Notes under the pieces: generated by a model | What the model saw: the letters and a program-made list of their open reading frames with translations, nothing else | Told to the model about the DNA's origin: nothing | Database searches by the model: none | NCBI GenBank assembly: GCA_021414305.1 | Contig: JAIOOS010000017.1 | Location: 248,001 to 312,000 of the forward strand | Length of the DNA: 64,000 bases | Direction: 5' to 3' | Origin: Burkholderiales bacterium | Lineage (GTDB): Bacteria; Pseudomonadota; Gammaproteobacteria; Burkholderiales; Burkholderiaceae_C | Position numbers and translations under genes: made by a program | Shown: piece after piece, positions 24,606-34,315 of the stretch | Numbering within the stretch: position 1 is the stretch's first letter | Layout: every line of letters begins with the position of its first letter

Positions 24606-25450
24606 AGCTCGCCGACTATCCGCCGCAGGAGCCGCTCTCGGCGCTCGGCGCGTCGTACCAGGCGCGCGTCATGGCGCGCGGCGAAGGCATCGCGGGCCGC
24701 GAGTTCGGATACGGCAGCGACCCCTACCAGCGGCTGACCGTCTACCCGGCCGGTTCGCCCACCGGCGACGTCCTCGTCTTCTTCCACGGCGGCGGCTGGA
24801 CCAGCGGCTACAAGGAATGGATGGCGTTCATGGCGCCGGCCCTGCAGGCGCGCGGCGTCACGCTCGTCACGCCGGGCTACCGGCTGGCGCCCGGGCACCT
24901 CTTCCCGACCGGCTTCGACGACGCCGCCGATGCGCTTGCGTGGGTGCATGCCCACGCCGGCGAGCACGGCGGCGACGCGCGGCGCATCTTCGTCGGCGGC
25001 CATTCGTCGGGCGGCCACTACGCCGCGCTGCTCGCCGCCACTCCCGACTGGCGAAGCGCGCGCGGCCTGCCGGCCGATGCGGTGCGCGGCTGCCTGCCGG
25101 TCTCGGGCGTCTACCGCTTCGACGCCGAGGGCGGCCTGACGATGCGGCCGCGCTTTCTCGGCCCCGCCGGCGAGGGCGACGCGACCACCGCCGCTTCGCC
25201 GCTGCTGCGCATCGACGCCGGCGCGTGTGCGCCCTTCCTGCTTGCCTGGGGCAGCCGCGACTTCCCGCACCTCATCGTCCAGGGCCGGCAGATGCAGGAG
25301 GCGCTGCAGCGCGCCGGCGTCGCCGCCGAGGCATTCCTCTTCGAGGGCGCCGACCACTTCGAAGCGAGCCTGGCCTGCGGCCAGGAGGAATCCGGCTGGC
25401 CCGACCGCGCCGCGGCCTGGATGCACGACACACCGACCCCCAACCACTGA
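24602..25450 (+). CDS. alpha/beta hydrolase (carboxylesterase/formamidase type)
   Basis: A 282-residue alpha/beta hydrolase. The oxyanion-hole motif is H-G-G-G-W (residues 62-66) and the nucleophile Ser135 is in G-H-S-S-G. An Asp in W-G-S-R-D and a His in G-A-D-H-F-E complete the triad. It belongs with the hormone-sensitive-lipase/kynurenine-formamidase group rather than classic lipases. It begins within the stop codon of the Mo hydroxylase large subunit (ATGA), so it is part of the same pathway. It might hydrolyse an amide, formamide or lactone formed from the ring-opened product. Cytosolic; no signal peptide. Confidence 0.87.
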   Translation: MKLADYPPQEPLSALGASYQARVMARGEGIAGREFGYGSDPYQRLTVYPAGSPTGDVLVFFHGGGWTSGYKEWMAFMAPALQARGVTLVTPGYRLAPGHLFPTGFDDAADALAWVHAHAGEHGGDARRIFVGGHSSGGHYAALLAATPDWRSARGLPADAVRGCLPVSGVYRFDAEGGLTMRPRFLGPAGEGDATTAASPLLRIDAGACAPFLLAWGSRDFPHLIVQGRQMQEALQRAGVAAEAFLFEGADHFEASLACGQEESGWPDRAAAWMHDTPTPNH

Positions 25451-25462
25451 CGAGGAGGCTCC

Positions 25463-26650
25463 ATGACCCACCACCTTCGCCGCCGCGAGCTTCTGCTCGC
25501 CGCCATCGCCGCTGCCGGCACCGGCAGCGTCCATGCCCAAGCCGAAAAGCCCGTGCGCATCGGCTTCTCGATGGCGCGCACCGGCATCATGGCCGTCGCC
25601 ACACCGCCGCAGCAGACCACCTACGACCTGTGGCGCGAGCAGGTCAACGCCGCGGGCGGCCTGAACGTCGGCGGCAAGAAGCGCCAGGTCGAGTTCGTCA
25701 GCTACGACGACCAGTCCAACCCCGGGCAGGCCGTGCGCATCTACGAGAAGCTGATCACCGACGACAAGGTCGACCTGCTGCTCGCGCCCTGGGGCACGCC
25801 GTTCCACATCGCCATCGCGCCGGTGCTCGAGAAGTACAAGTTTCCGGTCGTCGGCAACACCGCCGCCTCGGTCGCGCTGCGCCAGATCAAGCCGGGCTAC
25901 CTGTGGTTCCCGACCTCGGCGATCCCCGACCGCATCGGCGTCGAGCTGACGGCGATGATGAAGGCGGCCAACGTCAAGTCGGCGGCCATCGTCTCCAACG
26001 TGCTGCCGTTCTCCAAGGAGATCAAGAACGCCCTCGAGCCCGAGCTGAAGAAGGCCGGCATCGAGCTGAAGCACACCTCGGAGTACCCGCCCGACGTCAA
26101 GGACATGACCGCGACGCTGACACAGGTGAAGCAGGCCAACGTCGACGCGGTGATCGCACTCGCCTACCCTGGCGACGCCATCCTCTACGCCAAGCAGGCC
26201 AAGGAGCTGGGGCTGACCGCGCCGTTCCAGTTCATCGCCATCGGCCCGACGGCCGCGTTCTTCGCCAAGGCCGTGGGCGCCTCGTCGGCCGAGGGCGTGG
26301 TGACGATCGCCCACTGGACGCCGCGCCCCGAGTGGAAGGGATCGCAGGCGTTCTACGACGCCTACGCCAAGAAGTACGGCGAGGCGCCCGACTACCTCGA
26401 CGCGGCGCTGCCGTGGATGTCGCTCGAGATCCTGCAGAGCGCGGTGGCGCGCGCCGGGCTCGACAAGGAGAAGATCCGCGAGATCATCGCCAAGGACACG
26501 TTCGAGACGATCAACGGCAAGGTCCGCTTCGAGGGCGTGCAGAACGTGATCACGCCGACCGCCTTCGTGCAGATGCAGAAGGGCAAGCTGCAGATGGTCT
26601 GGCCGAAGTCGATCGCGACCGGACAGTACGAGCCGAAGAAGGGCTGGTGA
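25463..26650 (+). CDS. ABC transporter substrate-binding protein (LivJ-like), system 1
   Basis: A 395-residue periplasmic receptor of the type I, branched-chain-amino-acid binding fold. The signal peptide (residues 1-26) has a twin-arginine-like start (L-R-R-R-E-L-L) and ends V-H-A-Q. The ligand domain starts P-V-R-I-G-F-S-M-A-R-T-G. Aromatic or heteroaromatic acids are common ligands of this family in betaproteobacterial catabolic operons. GAGGAGG precedes the ATG. It opens a complete SBP-H-M-G-F transporter directly downstream of the hydroxylase genes, so it probably imports the pathway's substrate. Confidence 0.9.
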   Translation: MTHHLRRRELLLAAIAAAGTGSVHAQAEKPVRIGFSMARTGIMAVATPPQQTTYDLWREQVNAAGGLNVGGKKRQVEFVSYDDQSNPGQAVRIYEKLITDDKVDLLLAPWGTPFHIAIAPVLEKYKFPVVGNTAASVALRQIKPGYLWFPTSAIPDRIGVELTAMMKAANVKSAAIVSNVLPFSKEIKNALEPELKKAGIELKHTSEYPPDVKDMTATLTQVKQANVDAVIALAYPGDAILYAKQAKELGLTAPFQFIAIGPTAAFFAKAVGASSAEGVVTIAHWTPRPEWKGSQAFYDAYAKKYGEAPDYLDAALPWMSLEILQSAVARAGLDKEKIREIIAKDTFETINGKVRFEGVQNVITPTAFVQMQKGKLQMVWPKSIATGQYEPKKGW

Positions 26651-26672
26651 TCGGGAGCGGCCGGGGCAGCCC

Positions 26673-27578
26673 ATGGCGGCGATCGTCGACACGCTGCTGT
26701 CCGGCCAGCTCCTGTTCGCGGCCCTGGTGACGGGATCGCTCTACGCGCTGGTCGCCCTCGGGCTAAACCTGGTCTACGGCACGCTGCGCATGCTCAACGT
26801 CGCCCACGGCGACGTCGTCATGCTCGGCGCGTACGGAGCCTACTGGGCGTTCTCGGTGGCCGGCGTGTCGCCGATCCTCGCCGCGCCGGCGGTCGCGGCG
26901 CTCGGTGCGCTCGCCGGTCTCGCGGTGCACCGCGGCCTGGTGCGACGCCTCTTCGCCACCGCCGGCCCCGGCTCGACCCGCCTCGAGGGCAACTCGCTGC
27001 TGCTGTTCTTCGGCCTCTCGATCATCCTGCAGAACGCCGCGGCGCTCGCCTTCACGCCGAACGCGCGCGGCCTGGCGTACTGGACCGAGGTCTATCACCT
27101 CGGCAACGTGGCGATGACCGGCAACCGGATCGCGGCGCTCGTCATCGCCGGCGCGACCTGCATCGCGGTGGCGGCGCTGCTCGGCCGCAGCCTCCTGGGC
27201 TTGTCGATGCGCGCGGTGATCGAGAAGCGCGAGGCCGCGACCATCGTCGGCATCGACGTCGACCGGGTGCAGGCGATCAGCTTCGCCCTCGGCTTCGCGA
27301 CCGCGGCGCTGGCCGGCGCGCTGGTCTCGATGCTCGAGCAGATCTCGCCCTTCACCGGCTTTCCGTTCACGATCGCCGCCTTCATCGTCATCATCCTCGG
27401 CGGCCTCGGCAACCTCTTCGCCGGACTCGGCGCCGCCCTCCTGCTCGGCGCGCTCGAGACCTACGGCGTCGCCCTGACCTCGGCGAACATGCGCTCGGTG
27501 CTGCTCTACGGCGCCTTCGTCGCCGCCCTGGTGCTGTTCCCGAAGGGCATCTTCGCGCGCCGGACGAGGGCCGCGTGA
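26673..27578 (+). CDS. branched-chain-type ABC permease LivH, system 1
   Basis: A 301-residue membrane permease with about eight helices. The N-terminal S-L-Y-A-L-V-A-L-G-L-N-L-V-Y-G-T-L-R-M-L-N-V-A-H-G-D is the LivH signature. The cytoplasmic coupling loop reads R-A-V-I-E-K-R-E-A-A-T-I-V-G-I-D-V. GGGAG lies upstream of the ATG. Its stop overlaps the GTG start of the LivM gene. It forms the pore with LivM. Confidence 0.93.
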   Translation: MAAIVDTLLSGQLLFAALVTGSLYALVALGLNLVYGTLRMLNVAHGDVVMLGAYGAYWAFSVAGVSPILAAPAVAALGALAGLAVHRGLVRRLFATAGPGSTRLEGNSLLLFFGLSIILQNAAALAFTPNARGLAYWTEVYHLGNVAMTGNRIAALVIAGATCIAVAALLGRSLLGLSMRAVIEKREAATIVGIDVDRVQAISFALGFATAALAGALVSMLEQISPFTGFPFTIAAFIVIILGGLGNLFAGLGAALLLGALETYGVALTSANMRSVLLYGAFVAALVLFPKGIFARRTRAA

Positions 27579-28516
27579 CGATCTCGACGGGAGAGACGCG
27601 AGCCTGGATCGGCGCCGGCATCGTGGCCGCGGCGGCGCTCGCGGCGCTGCCCTTCTTCGCCAACCCCTACCTCGTCGCCACCGGCCTGACGCTGCTGATG
27701 TGGCTGGCGCTGACGCAGAGCTGGTGCCTGCTCTCCAAGCTGACCGGCTACGTCTCGCTCGGCCACGTCGTGTTCTACGGCCTCGGCGCCTACCTGGTGG
27801 TGATCACCTGGCAGAGCTGGCCCCTGCCGCTGGCGATCGCCGCCGCCGGCGCGCTGGCCGCGCTGTTCGCGGCGCTGATCGGCCTGCCGGTGCTGCGCGT
27901 GCGAGGGCCCTACTTCGTGATCCTCACCTTCGGCGTCGCCGAGCTGGTGAAGTACAGCATCCTCGCCGCCGAGGCGGCGAGCGGCACCGCGAGCCGGATC
28001 CTGTTCGGCGCGCCCGACCTGACGGTCATCTACTTCGCGATGTTCGCGCTCGCCGCGGCGGCGACGCTGCTGCTGGTGCTCGTCGGCCGCTCGCGCTTCG
28101 GCCACGGCCTGCGCTCGCTGCGCGAGAACGAGGAAGCCGCCGAGACCCTCGGCGTGCCGGTGGTCCGCTACAAGCTGCTCGCGTTCGTTCTCTCCGCGGC
28201 GATTCCGGGGATGGTCGGCGCGGTCATGGCGCTGCGCTCCACCTACTTCGTGGTCGGCCAGGTGTTCGACCCGATGATTTCGGTCACCGTCATCGCCATG
28301 GCCCTGCTCGGCGGCGGCGACGACGCGCGCGGGCCGATCCTCGGCACGCTGTTCCTCTTCATCGTCTCCGAATTCCTCTGGATCCGTGCGCCGCTGGCCT
28401 ACATGCTGATCCTCGGCGCGGTGCTGGCCGGCTTCGTGCTGGTGGCGCCGGGCGGCATCCTCGGCATCCTCGGCTTCCTCGACGGCCGCCGCGCCCGCGG
28501 CGCCGACGGCGCATGA
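27575..28516 (+). CDS. branched-chain-type ABC permease LivM, system 1
   Basis: A 313-residue permease with about nine helices. LivM features are L-T-G-Y-V-S-L-G-H-V-V-F-Y-G-L-G-A-Y, R-G-P-Y-F-V-I-L-T-F-G and the coupling helix R-S-L-R-E-N-E-E-A-A-E-T-L-G-V. It starts at a GTG overlapping the LivH stop (GTGA) and ends in an ATGA overlap with LivG. Confidence 0.93.
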   Translation: MTISTGETRAWIGAGIVAAAALAALPFFANPYLVATGLTLLMWLALTQSWCLLSKLTGYVSLGHVVFYGLGAYLVVITWQSWPLPLAIAAAGALAALFAALIGLPVLRVRGPYFVILTFGVAELVKYSILAAEAASGTASRILFGAPDLTVIYFAMFALAAAATLLLVLVGRSRFGHGLRSLRENEEAAETLGVPVVRYKLLAFVLSAAIPGMVGAVMALRSTYFVVGQVFDPMISVTVIAMALLGGGDDARGPILGTLFLFIVSEFLWIRAPLAYMLILGAVLAGFVLVAPGGILGILGFLDGRRARGADGA

Positions 28517-29255
28517 ACGACGCTTCCGTTCCGCCGCTGCTCGAGGTGCGCGACCTCGGCAAGCGCTTCGGCGGCCTGACCGCGCTCTCCGGCGTCTCGT
28601 TCTCGGTCGCTGCCGGCGAGACGGTCGGCATCATGGGCGCGAACGGCGCCGGCAAGACCACGCTGTTCAGCCTGATCGCCGGCAACGCCCGGCCGAGCGC
28701 GGGAACGATCGCCTTCGCCGGCGAGCGCATCGACGGCCTCTCGCCCGACCGCATCTGCCGCCTCGGCGTCGCCCGCACCTTCCAGATCGTCAAGCCCTTC
28801 CCCGGCCTCACGGTGCTCGAGAACCTGCGCACGGCGGCGATGTTCGGCCGCGCCGACCTGCACGACCGGCGCGCGGCCGACGGCGCGGCGATGGCGGTGC
28901 TCGAGGAGGTCGGCATGGCCGCGCTGGCTTCGGCGCCGGCTTCGACGCTCACCCTCGCCGGGCAGAAGCGCCTCGAGGTCGCCCGCGCCATCGCCACCGG
29001 CGCGAAGCTCGTCCTCCTCGACGAGGTCATGGCCGGCCTGACGGCGACCGAGGTGGCGCAGATGCTCGACACGCTGCGCCGCGTGCGCGATGCGCGCGGA
29101 CTGACGCTGATCGTCATCGAGCACGTGATGCAGGCGCTGATGAAGCTTTGCGCGCGCATCGTCGTCCTGCATCACGGCGAGCGCATCGCCGAGGGCACGC
29201 CGGAGGCGATCGGCAACGACCCGCGCGTGCTCTCGGTCTACTTCGGGGCGGCAGC

Positions 29256-29259
<4 letters not shown>
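28513..29259 (+). CDS. ABC transporter ATP-binding protein LivG, system 1
   Basis: A 248-residue ATPase. Walker A is G-A-N-G-A-G-K-T-T and Walker B is L-V-L-L-D-E. The signature is the LivG-type L-A-G-Q-K-R-L-E, and the switch histidine is in V-I-E-H. It powers import together with LivF. ATGA overlap with LivM upstream and GTGA overlap with LivF downstream. Confidence 0.95.
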
Positions 29260-29969
<710 letters not shown>

Positions 29970-29979
29970 GCCGACCGCC

Positions 29980-30819
29980 ATGCGCTTTCATCGCCTTCCC
30001 GGAGTCCCGTCGCTCGCCTTCGACCTCGCCGGCGACGGCACGGGCGAGCTCCTTCTCTTCATGCACGGCATCGGCGGCAACCGCAGCAACTGGCGCCGGC
30101 AGCTTCCGGCGCTCGCCGAGCGCTTCTCCTGCGTTGCCTGGGACGCGCGCGGCTACGGCGACAGCGACGACTACGACGGCCCGCTCGGCTTCGACGACTT
30201 CGTCGCCGACGTGCTGCGCGTGCTCGATCAATTCGGCGTCGCCAGAGGGCACCTGCTGGGCTTGTCGATGGGCGGGCGGATCGCCATGCGCACGGCGCTG
30301 CTCCATCCCGACCGGGTGGCGACGCTGACGCTGGTCGACACGCATGAAGGCTTCGCCGCCTTCAGCGCCGAGCAGCGCCAGGCCTTCGTCGACAGCCGAC
30401 GCGCGCCGCTGCTCGCGGGCAAGGAGCCGGCCGACATCGCCGAGCCGGTGGCGCGCTCGCTGATCGGCCCGCACGCCTCGGCCGAGCATTTCGAGGAGCT
30501 GCGGCGCAGCATCGCGGCGCTGCACAAGGGCTCGTACATCAAGTCGCTCGAGGCGACCGTGGCGCAGGTGGACCTCGGCGACATCGCCGCGATCCGCGCA
30601 CCGTCGCACTTCATCGTCGGCGCCGACGATCCGCTCACGCCGCCGGCGATGCACCATGAGATGGCGGCCAAGCTCGGCGGAGCGCCGGTGAGCGTGCTGC
30701 CCCGCGCCGGCCACCTGAGCAACATCGAGAACGGGCCGGCGTTCAACCGGGCGGCGCTCGATTGGCTCGCCACCCGGCACGGCCTGGGCGACGCGCCGTC
30801 GCGCCACTTCGCGCCCTGA
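29980..30819 (+). CDS. alpha/beta hydrolase, possibly NicD-like deformylase
   Basis: A 279-residue classic alpha/beta hydrolase. It has H-G-I-G-G (oxyanion region), W-D-A-R-G-Y-G-D-S, nucleophile Ser96 in G-L-S-M-G-G, an Asp in V-G-A-D-D-P and a His in A-G-H-L-S. It resembles 3-oxoadipate enol-lactonases and N-formylmaleamate deformylase (NicD), which acts directly after NicX. With a NicX-like enzyme in the same operon run, a deformylase role is attractive but only inferred. It starts 10 bp after LivF and is the last gene before a hairpin terminator. Confidence 0.85.
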   Translation: MRFHRLPGVPSLAFDLAGDGTGELLLFMHGIGGNRSNWRRQLPALAERFSCVAWDARGYGDSDDYDGPLGFDDFVADVLRVLDQFGVARGHLLGLSMGGRIAMRTALLHPDRVATLTLVDTHEGFAAFSAEQRQAFVDSRRAPLLAGKEPADIAEPVARSLIGPHASAEHFEELRRSIAALHKGSYIKSLEATVAQVDLGDIAAIRAPSHFIVGADDPLTPPAMHHEMAAKLGGAPVSVLPRAGHLSNIENGPAFNRAALDWLATRHGLGDAPSRHFAP

Positions 30820-30828
30820 AAAGCCGAA

Positions 30829-30846
30829 GGGCGGCTCGCGCCGCCC
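30829..30846. terminator. hairpin terminator between convergent genes
   Basis: A perfect 7-bp stem GGGCGGC-TCGC-GCCGCCC lies 10 bp after the stop of the hydrolase. Read on the minus strand it is followed within 4 nt by a CTTTTC run, so it can act as an intrinsic terminator for the small exported-protein gene. It probably also serves the long plus-strand operon. Confidence 0.6.
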
Positions 30847-30867
30847 CTCGACCCGCACCGGAAAGGC

Positions 30868-31122
30868 TTACTTGCCGATGTTCTTCGCGGCGGCGCTGGC
30901 GGCGCTGCCATGGGCGGCGGCCTTGGCCTTGTGATCGGCGGCCTTGGCCTTGTGAACCGTCTTGCTCGGCTCGCTGGCGGCAGCGGCCTTGACGTTCTCG
31001 GTGCCTTGCATGACCTTTTCGCCGGTGGCCTTGCCGGCTTCCTTGACGGCGGTGGTGGTTTGGGCGAAGGCGCCGGTGGCGGCGAACAGGACGGCCGTGG
31101 CCAGGAGGGTCTTCTTCAGCAT
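30868..31122 (-). CDS. small Lys/Ala-rich exported protein
   Basis: An 84-residue protein with a clear signal peptide (MLKKTLLATAVLFAATGAFA, cleavage before Q-T-T). The mature part of about 64 residues is almost entirely Ala, Lys, Thr, Ser and His (for example K-A-K-A-A-D-H-K-A-K-A-A-A-H-G), basic and probably disordered, resembling histone-H1-like tails. Function unknown; such peptides can bind polyanions or metals. AAGGAAA lies 5 nt before ATG 31122. It stands alone between the two Liv operons on the opposite strand. Confidence 0.75.
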   Translation of the reverse strand: MLKKTLLATAVLFAATGAFAQTTTAVKEAGKATGEKVMQGTENVKAAAASEPSKTVHKAKAADHKAKAAAHGSAASAAAKNIGK

Positions 31123-31260
31123 GATGGTTTCCTTGAGGGAGGGATGGCCGCGAACTTGCAGCACCTCCTCTCAACGCCACCTCCTCGGCCGGCGTTGACC
31201 GGCCGTCCCTACAATTCGGCGGACCTTTTCCCCGTTCAGGCCCTTGAAAGGTTTCACGTC

Positions 31261-32454
31261 ATGCCCAAGCACCGTTCCCCGACCTCTGCCATCGTCGCCC
31301 TCCTCGCGATGCTCATGACGGGCCTGGCGGGGCCCGCGGCCGCCGCCGACAAGGTGAAGGTCGGCTTCGTCAGCACGCTCTCGGGCCCCTCGGCCGCGCT
31401 CGGCGTCGACATCCGCGACGCCTTCCTGCTCGCGGTGAAGCTCAACGGCGGCAAGCTCGGCGGCCTGCCGGCCGAGGTGATCGTCAGCGACGACCAGTTC
31501 AAGCCCGACGTGGCCAAGGGCCTGTTCGAGAAGAACATCAAGCGCGACAAGGTCGACTTCATGACCGGCGTGGTCTTCTCCAACATCATGCTGGCGGCGC
31601 TGCCGGAGGCGCTCGACGCCAAGACCTTCTACCTCAGCCCGAACGCCGCGCCGTCGTCGATGGCGGGCAAGGACTGCAACCCCGACTTCTTCGCCGTGGC
31701 CTGGCCGAACGACGCGTACCACGAGGCCGCGGGCCAGTTCGCCACGAATCGCGGCATGAAGAGCGTGTACCTGCTGGCGCCCAACTACCAGGCGGGCAAG
31801 GATTCGCTCTCCGGCTTCAAGCGCACCTTCAAGGGCCAGGTGGTCGGCGAGAACTACACCAAGCTCGGCCAGCTCGACTACGCCGCCGAACTCGCCGAGA
31901 TCCGCGCCGCCAAGCCGCAGGTGCTCTACGTGTTCCTGCCGGGCGGCATGGGCATCAACTTCATCAAGCAGTTCGTCGGCGCCGGCCTCGGCAAGGACAT
32001 GACGCTGCTGCTGCCCGGCTTCAGCGCCGACCAGGACGTGATCGGGCCGGTGGGCGGGGCGATGTCGGGCCTGTTCAACACCGCGCACTGGTCGCCCGAC
32101 TTCAGCAATCCGGCCAACGTCAAGTTCGTTGCCGAGTTCAGGAAGGAATACGGCCGCACGCCGACGCTCTACGCCTCGCAGGGCTACGACACCGCCCGCC
32201 TGATCGACGCCGCGGTGCGCGACGTCAAGGGCAAGCTCGAGGACCACGAGGCGGTGAGGAAGGCGCTGAAGGCGGCGAAGTTCGACTCGGTGCGCGGCCC
32301 GTTCAAGTTCAACACCAACCAGTACCCGATCCAGAACTACTACGTGCGCACCGTCGGCAGCGACGGCAAGGGCGGCCTGATCAACAAGTCGTTCAACGAC
32401 CCGATCCTCAAGGACCACGGCGACGCCTACGTCCAAGCCTGCGCGATGAAGTAG
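31261..32454 (+). CDS. ABC transporter substrate-binding protein (LivJ-like), system 2
   Basis: A 397-residue periplasmic receptor with a signal peptide ending A-A-A-A-D (about residue 26). The mature start K-V-K-V-G-F-V-S-T-L-S-G-P-S-A-A-L-G-V and F-N-T-A-H-W-S-P-D are typical of receptors for aromatic acids and similar ligands. It is not a close copy of the system 1 receptor. It heads a second complete SBP-H-M-G-F operon. GAAAGG lies upstream of the ATG. Confidence 0.9.
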   Translation: MPKHRSPTSAIVALLAMLMTGLAGPAAAADKVKVGFVSTLSGPSAALGVDIRDAFLLAVKLNGGKLGGLPAEVIVSDDQFKPDVAKGLFEKNIKRDKVDFMTGVVFSNIMLAALPEALDAKTFYLSPNAAPSSMAGKDCNPDFFAVAWPNDAYHEAAGQFATNRGMKSVYLLAPNYQAGKDSLSGFKRTFKGQVVGENYTKLGQLDYAAELAEIRAAKPQVLYVFLPGGMGINFIKQFVGAGLGKDMTLLLPGFSADQDVIGPVGGAMSGLFNTAHWSPDFSNPANVKFVAEFRKEYGRTPTLYASQGYDTARLIDAAVRDVKGKLEDHEAVRKALKAAKFDSVRGPFKFNTNQYPIQNYYVRTVGSDGKGGLINKSFNDPILKDHGDAYVQACAMK

Positions 32455-33368
32455 TGAGCGTTCTCGCGCTCGAGCAGGCCTTGAACGGCCTGCAGTTCGG
32501 GCTGATGCTGTTCCTGCTCGCGGCCGGGCTCACGCTGGTGTTCGGCGTGATGGACATGATCAACCTGGCGCACGGCTCGCTCTACATGGTGGGCGCCTTC
32601 CTCGGTGCCTGGATCGTCGGCCTGACGGGCTCCTTCGTCCTCGGCCTCCTCGGCGCGGTGCTCGGCACCGCCGCCTTCGGCATGGCGCTCGAATCGACCC
32701 TGCTGCGCTCGCTCTATGCGCGCGACCATCTCTCGCAGGTGCTCGCCACCTTCGCCCTGATCCTGATCCTCAACGACGGCACGCGCATGGTGTTCGGCAA
32801 CGACCTGCCGCTCTCGGCGCCGGCCGTGCTCGACGGGCCGGTGCAGCTGCTGCCCGGGCTCTTGTACCCGGCCTACCGGCTGGTCATCATCGGCGCCGGC
32901 CTGCTGCTCGCCCTGCTGCTCTGGCTGCTGGTGACGAAGACGCGCATGGGCGCGCTGGTCCGCGCCGGCGCCTCGAACCGGGAGATGGCCACCGCCATGG
33001 GCGTGGACATCAAGCGCCTCTTCACCGTCGTGTTCGGCATCGGCGCGGGCCTGTGCGCGGTGGCCGGCGTGCTGATGGGGCCGCTGCTCGCGGTGCAGGT
33101 GGGCATGGGCGAGAACATCCTGATCCTCGCCTTCGTGGTGATCGTCATCGGCGGCATCGGCTCGATCCGCGGCGCGCTCGTCGGCGCGCTGCTCGTCGGC
33201 GTGGTAGACACCTTCGGCCGCACCGTGATGCAGGCGCTCTTTCGCGAGTTCCTGCCGCCGCAGATGGCGAGCGCGGCCGGGCCGGCGGTGGCTTCGGTGG
33301 CGATCTACGTGTTCATGGCGGTCGTGCTCGCGGTCCGGCCGCAGGGCCTCTTTCCGGCGCGCGGCTGA
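32454..33368 (+). CDS. branched-chain-type ABC permease LivH, system 2
   Basis: A 304-residue permease with the LivH signature L-T-L-V-F-G-V-M-D-M-I-N-L-A-H-G-S-L-Y-M and the coupling loop R-A-G-A-S-N-R-E-M-A-T-A-M-G-V-D. The GTG start shares its first base with the last base of the receptor's TAG stop (TAGTG). It pairs with LivM to form the membrane channel. Confidence 0.93.
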   Translation: MSVLALEQALNGLQFGLMLFLLAAGLTLVFGVMDMINLAHGSLYMVGAFLGAWIVGLTGSFVLGLLGAVLGTAAFGMALESTLLRSLYARDHLSQVLATFALILILNDGTRMVFGNDLPLSAPAVLDGPVQLLPGLLYPAYRLVIIGAGLLLALLLWLLVTKTRMGALVRAGASNREMATAMGVDIKRLFTVVFGIGAGLCAVAGVLMGPLLAVQVGMGENILILAFVVIVIGGIGSIRGALVGALLVGVVDTFGRTVMQALFREFLPPQMASAAGPAVASVAIYVFMAVVLAVRPQGLFPARG

Positions 33369-34315
33369 TGTCGCCGACGCAGCGCCGCGCCGCGATACTC
33401 GCGCTCGCCATGCTGCTTCTCGCGCTGCCGCCGGCGATGCAGGCGCTGGGCGCGGGCTACTACGTCAGCACCGCGGGCAAGATCGTCGTCTTAGCGATCG
33501 CCGCCACCAGCCTCAACCTCGTGCTCGGCTACGGCGGCATGGTCTCCTTCGGCCACGCCGCGTTCTTCGGCCTCGGCGCCTACGCGACCGCGGTGCTGGT
33601 GAGCGAAGGCGTGCTCAACGCCGGCGCACACCTGCTGGCGACGGTGGCGCTCACCGCTTTCGCCGCGCTCGTCATCGGCGCAATCTCGCTGCGCACCCGC
33701 GGCGTCTACTTCATCATGATCACGCTCGCCTTCGGGCAGATGCTGTTCTACCTGGCGAACTCGATCAAGGGCTACGGCGGCGACGAGGGACTGAACATCC
33801 GCGCCCGTTCGGCCCTCGGCTTCGGCCTCGACCTGAAGGACGCGCCGACCTTCTACTACGTCGCCCTCGCCGTGCTGGCGGCAACGCTCTTCGGCCTGCA
33901 CGCGTTCGTGCGCTCGCGCTTCGGCCGGGCGATCGTCGCCATCCGCGACGACGATCTGCGCGCCGAGGCGCTCGGCTTTCCCACATACCGCTATCGGCTC
34001 GCGGTGTTCGTCGCCGCCGGCGCGATCGCCGGCGTCGCCGGCGCGCTCTCGGTCAACCAGCAGGGCTACGTCAGCCCGAACCTGCTGCACTGGACCCAGT
34101 CGGGCACGCTGATGGTGATGGTGATCCTCGGCGGCGTCGCCTCGCTCTGGGGCGGCGTGCTCGGCGCGGCGGTGCTGGTGATCCTGCAGGAATCGCTCTC
34201 CGCGTACACGCAGCACTGGGAGTTCTGGACCGGCTGGGTGCTGCTCGCGGTGGTGCTGTTCGCGCGGCACGGTCTCGCCGGCTGGCTGGCGGCGCTCGCG
34301 GGGAAGAAGCGATGA
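33368..34315 (+). CDS. branched-chain-type ABC permease LivM, system 2
   Basis: A 315-residue permease with about nine helices. Features are Y-G-G-M-V-S-F-G-H-A-A-F-F-G-L-G-A-Y, R-T-R-G-V-Y-F-I-M-I-T-L-A-F-G-Q-M and the coupling helix A-I-R-D-D-D-L-R-A-E-A-L-G. TGATG overlap with LivH upstream and ATGA overlap with LivG downstream. Confidence 0.93.
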   Translation: MSPTQRRAAILALAMLLLALPPAMQALGAGYYVSTAGKIVVLAIAATSLNLVLGYGGMVSFGHAAFFGLGAYATAVLVSEGVLNAGAHLLATVALTAFAALVIGAISLRTRGVYFIMITLAFGQMLFYLANSIKGYGGDEGLNIRARSALGFGLDLKDAPTFYYVALAVLAATLFGLHAFVRSRFGRAIVAIRDDDLRAEALGFPTYRYRLAVFVAAGAIAGVAGALSVNQQGYVSPNLLHWTQSGTLMVMVILGGVASLWGGVLGAAVLVILQESLSAYTQHWEFWTGWVLLAVVLFARHGLAGWLAALAGKKR

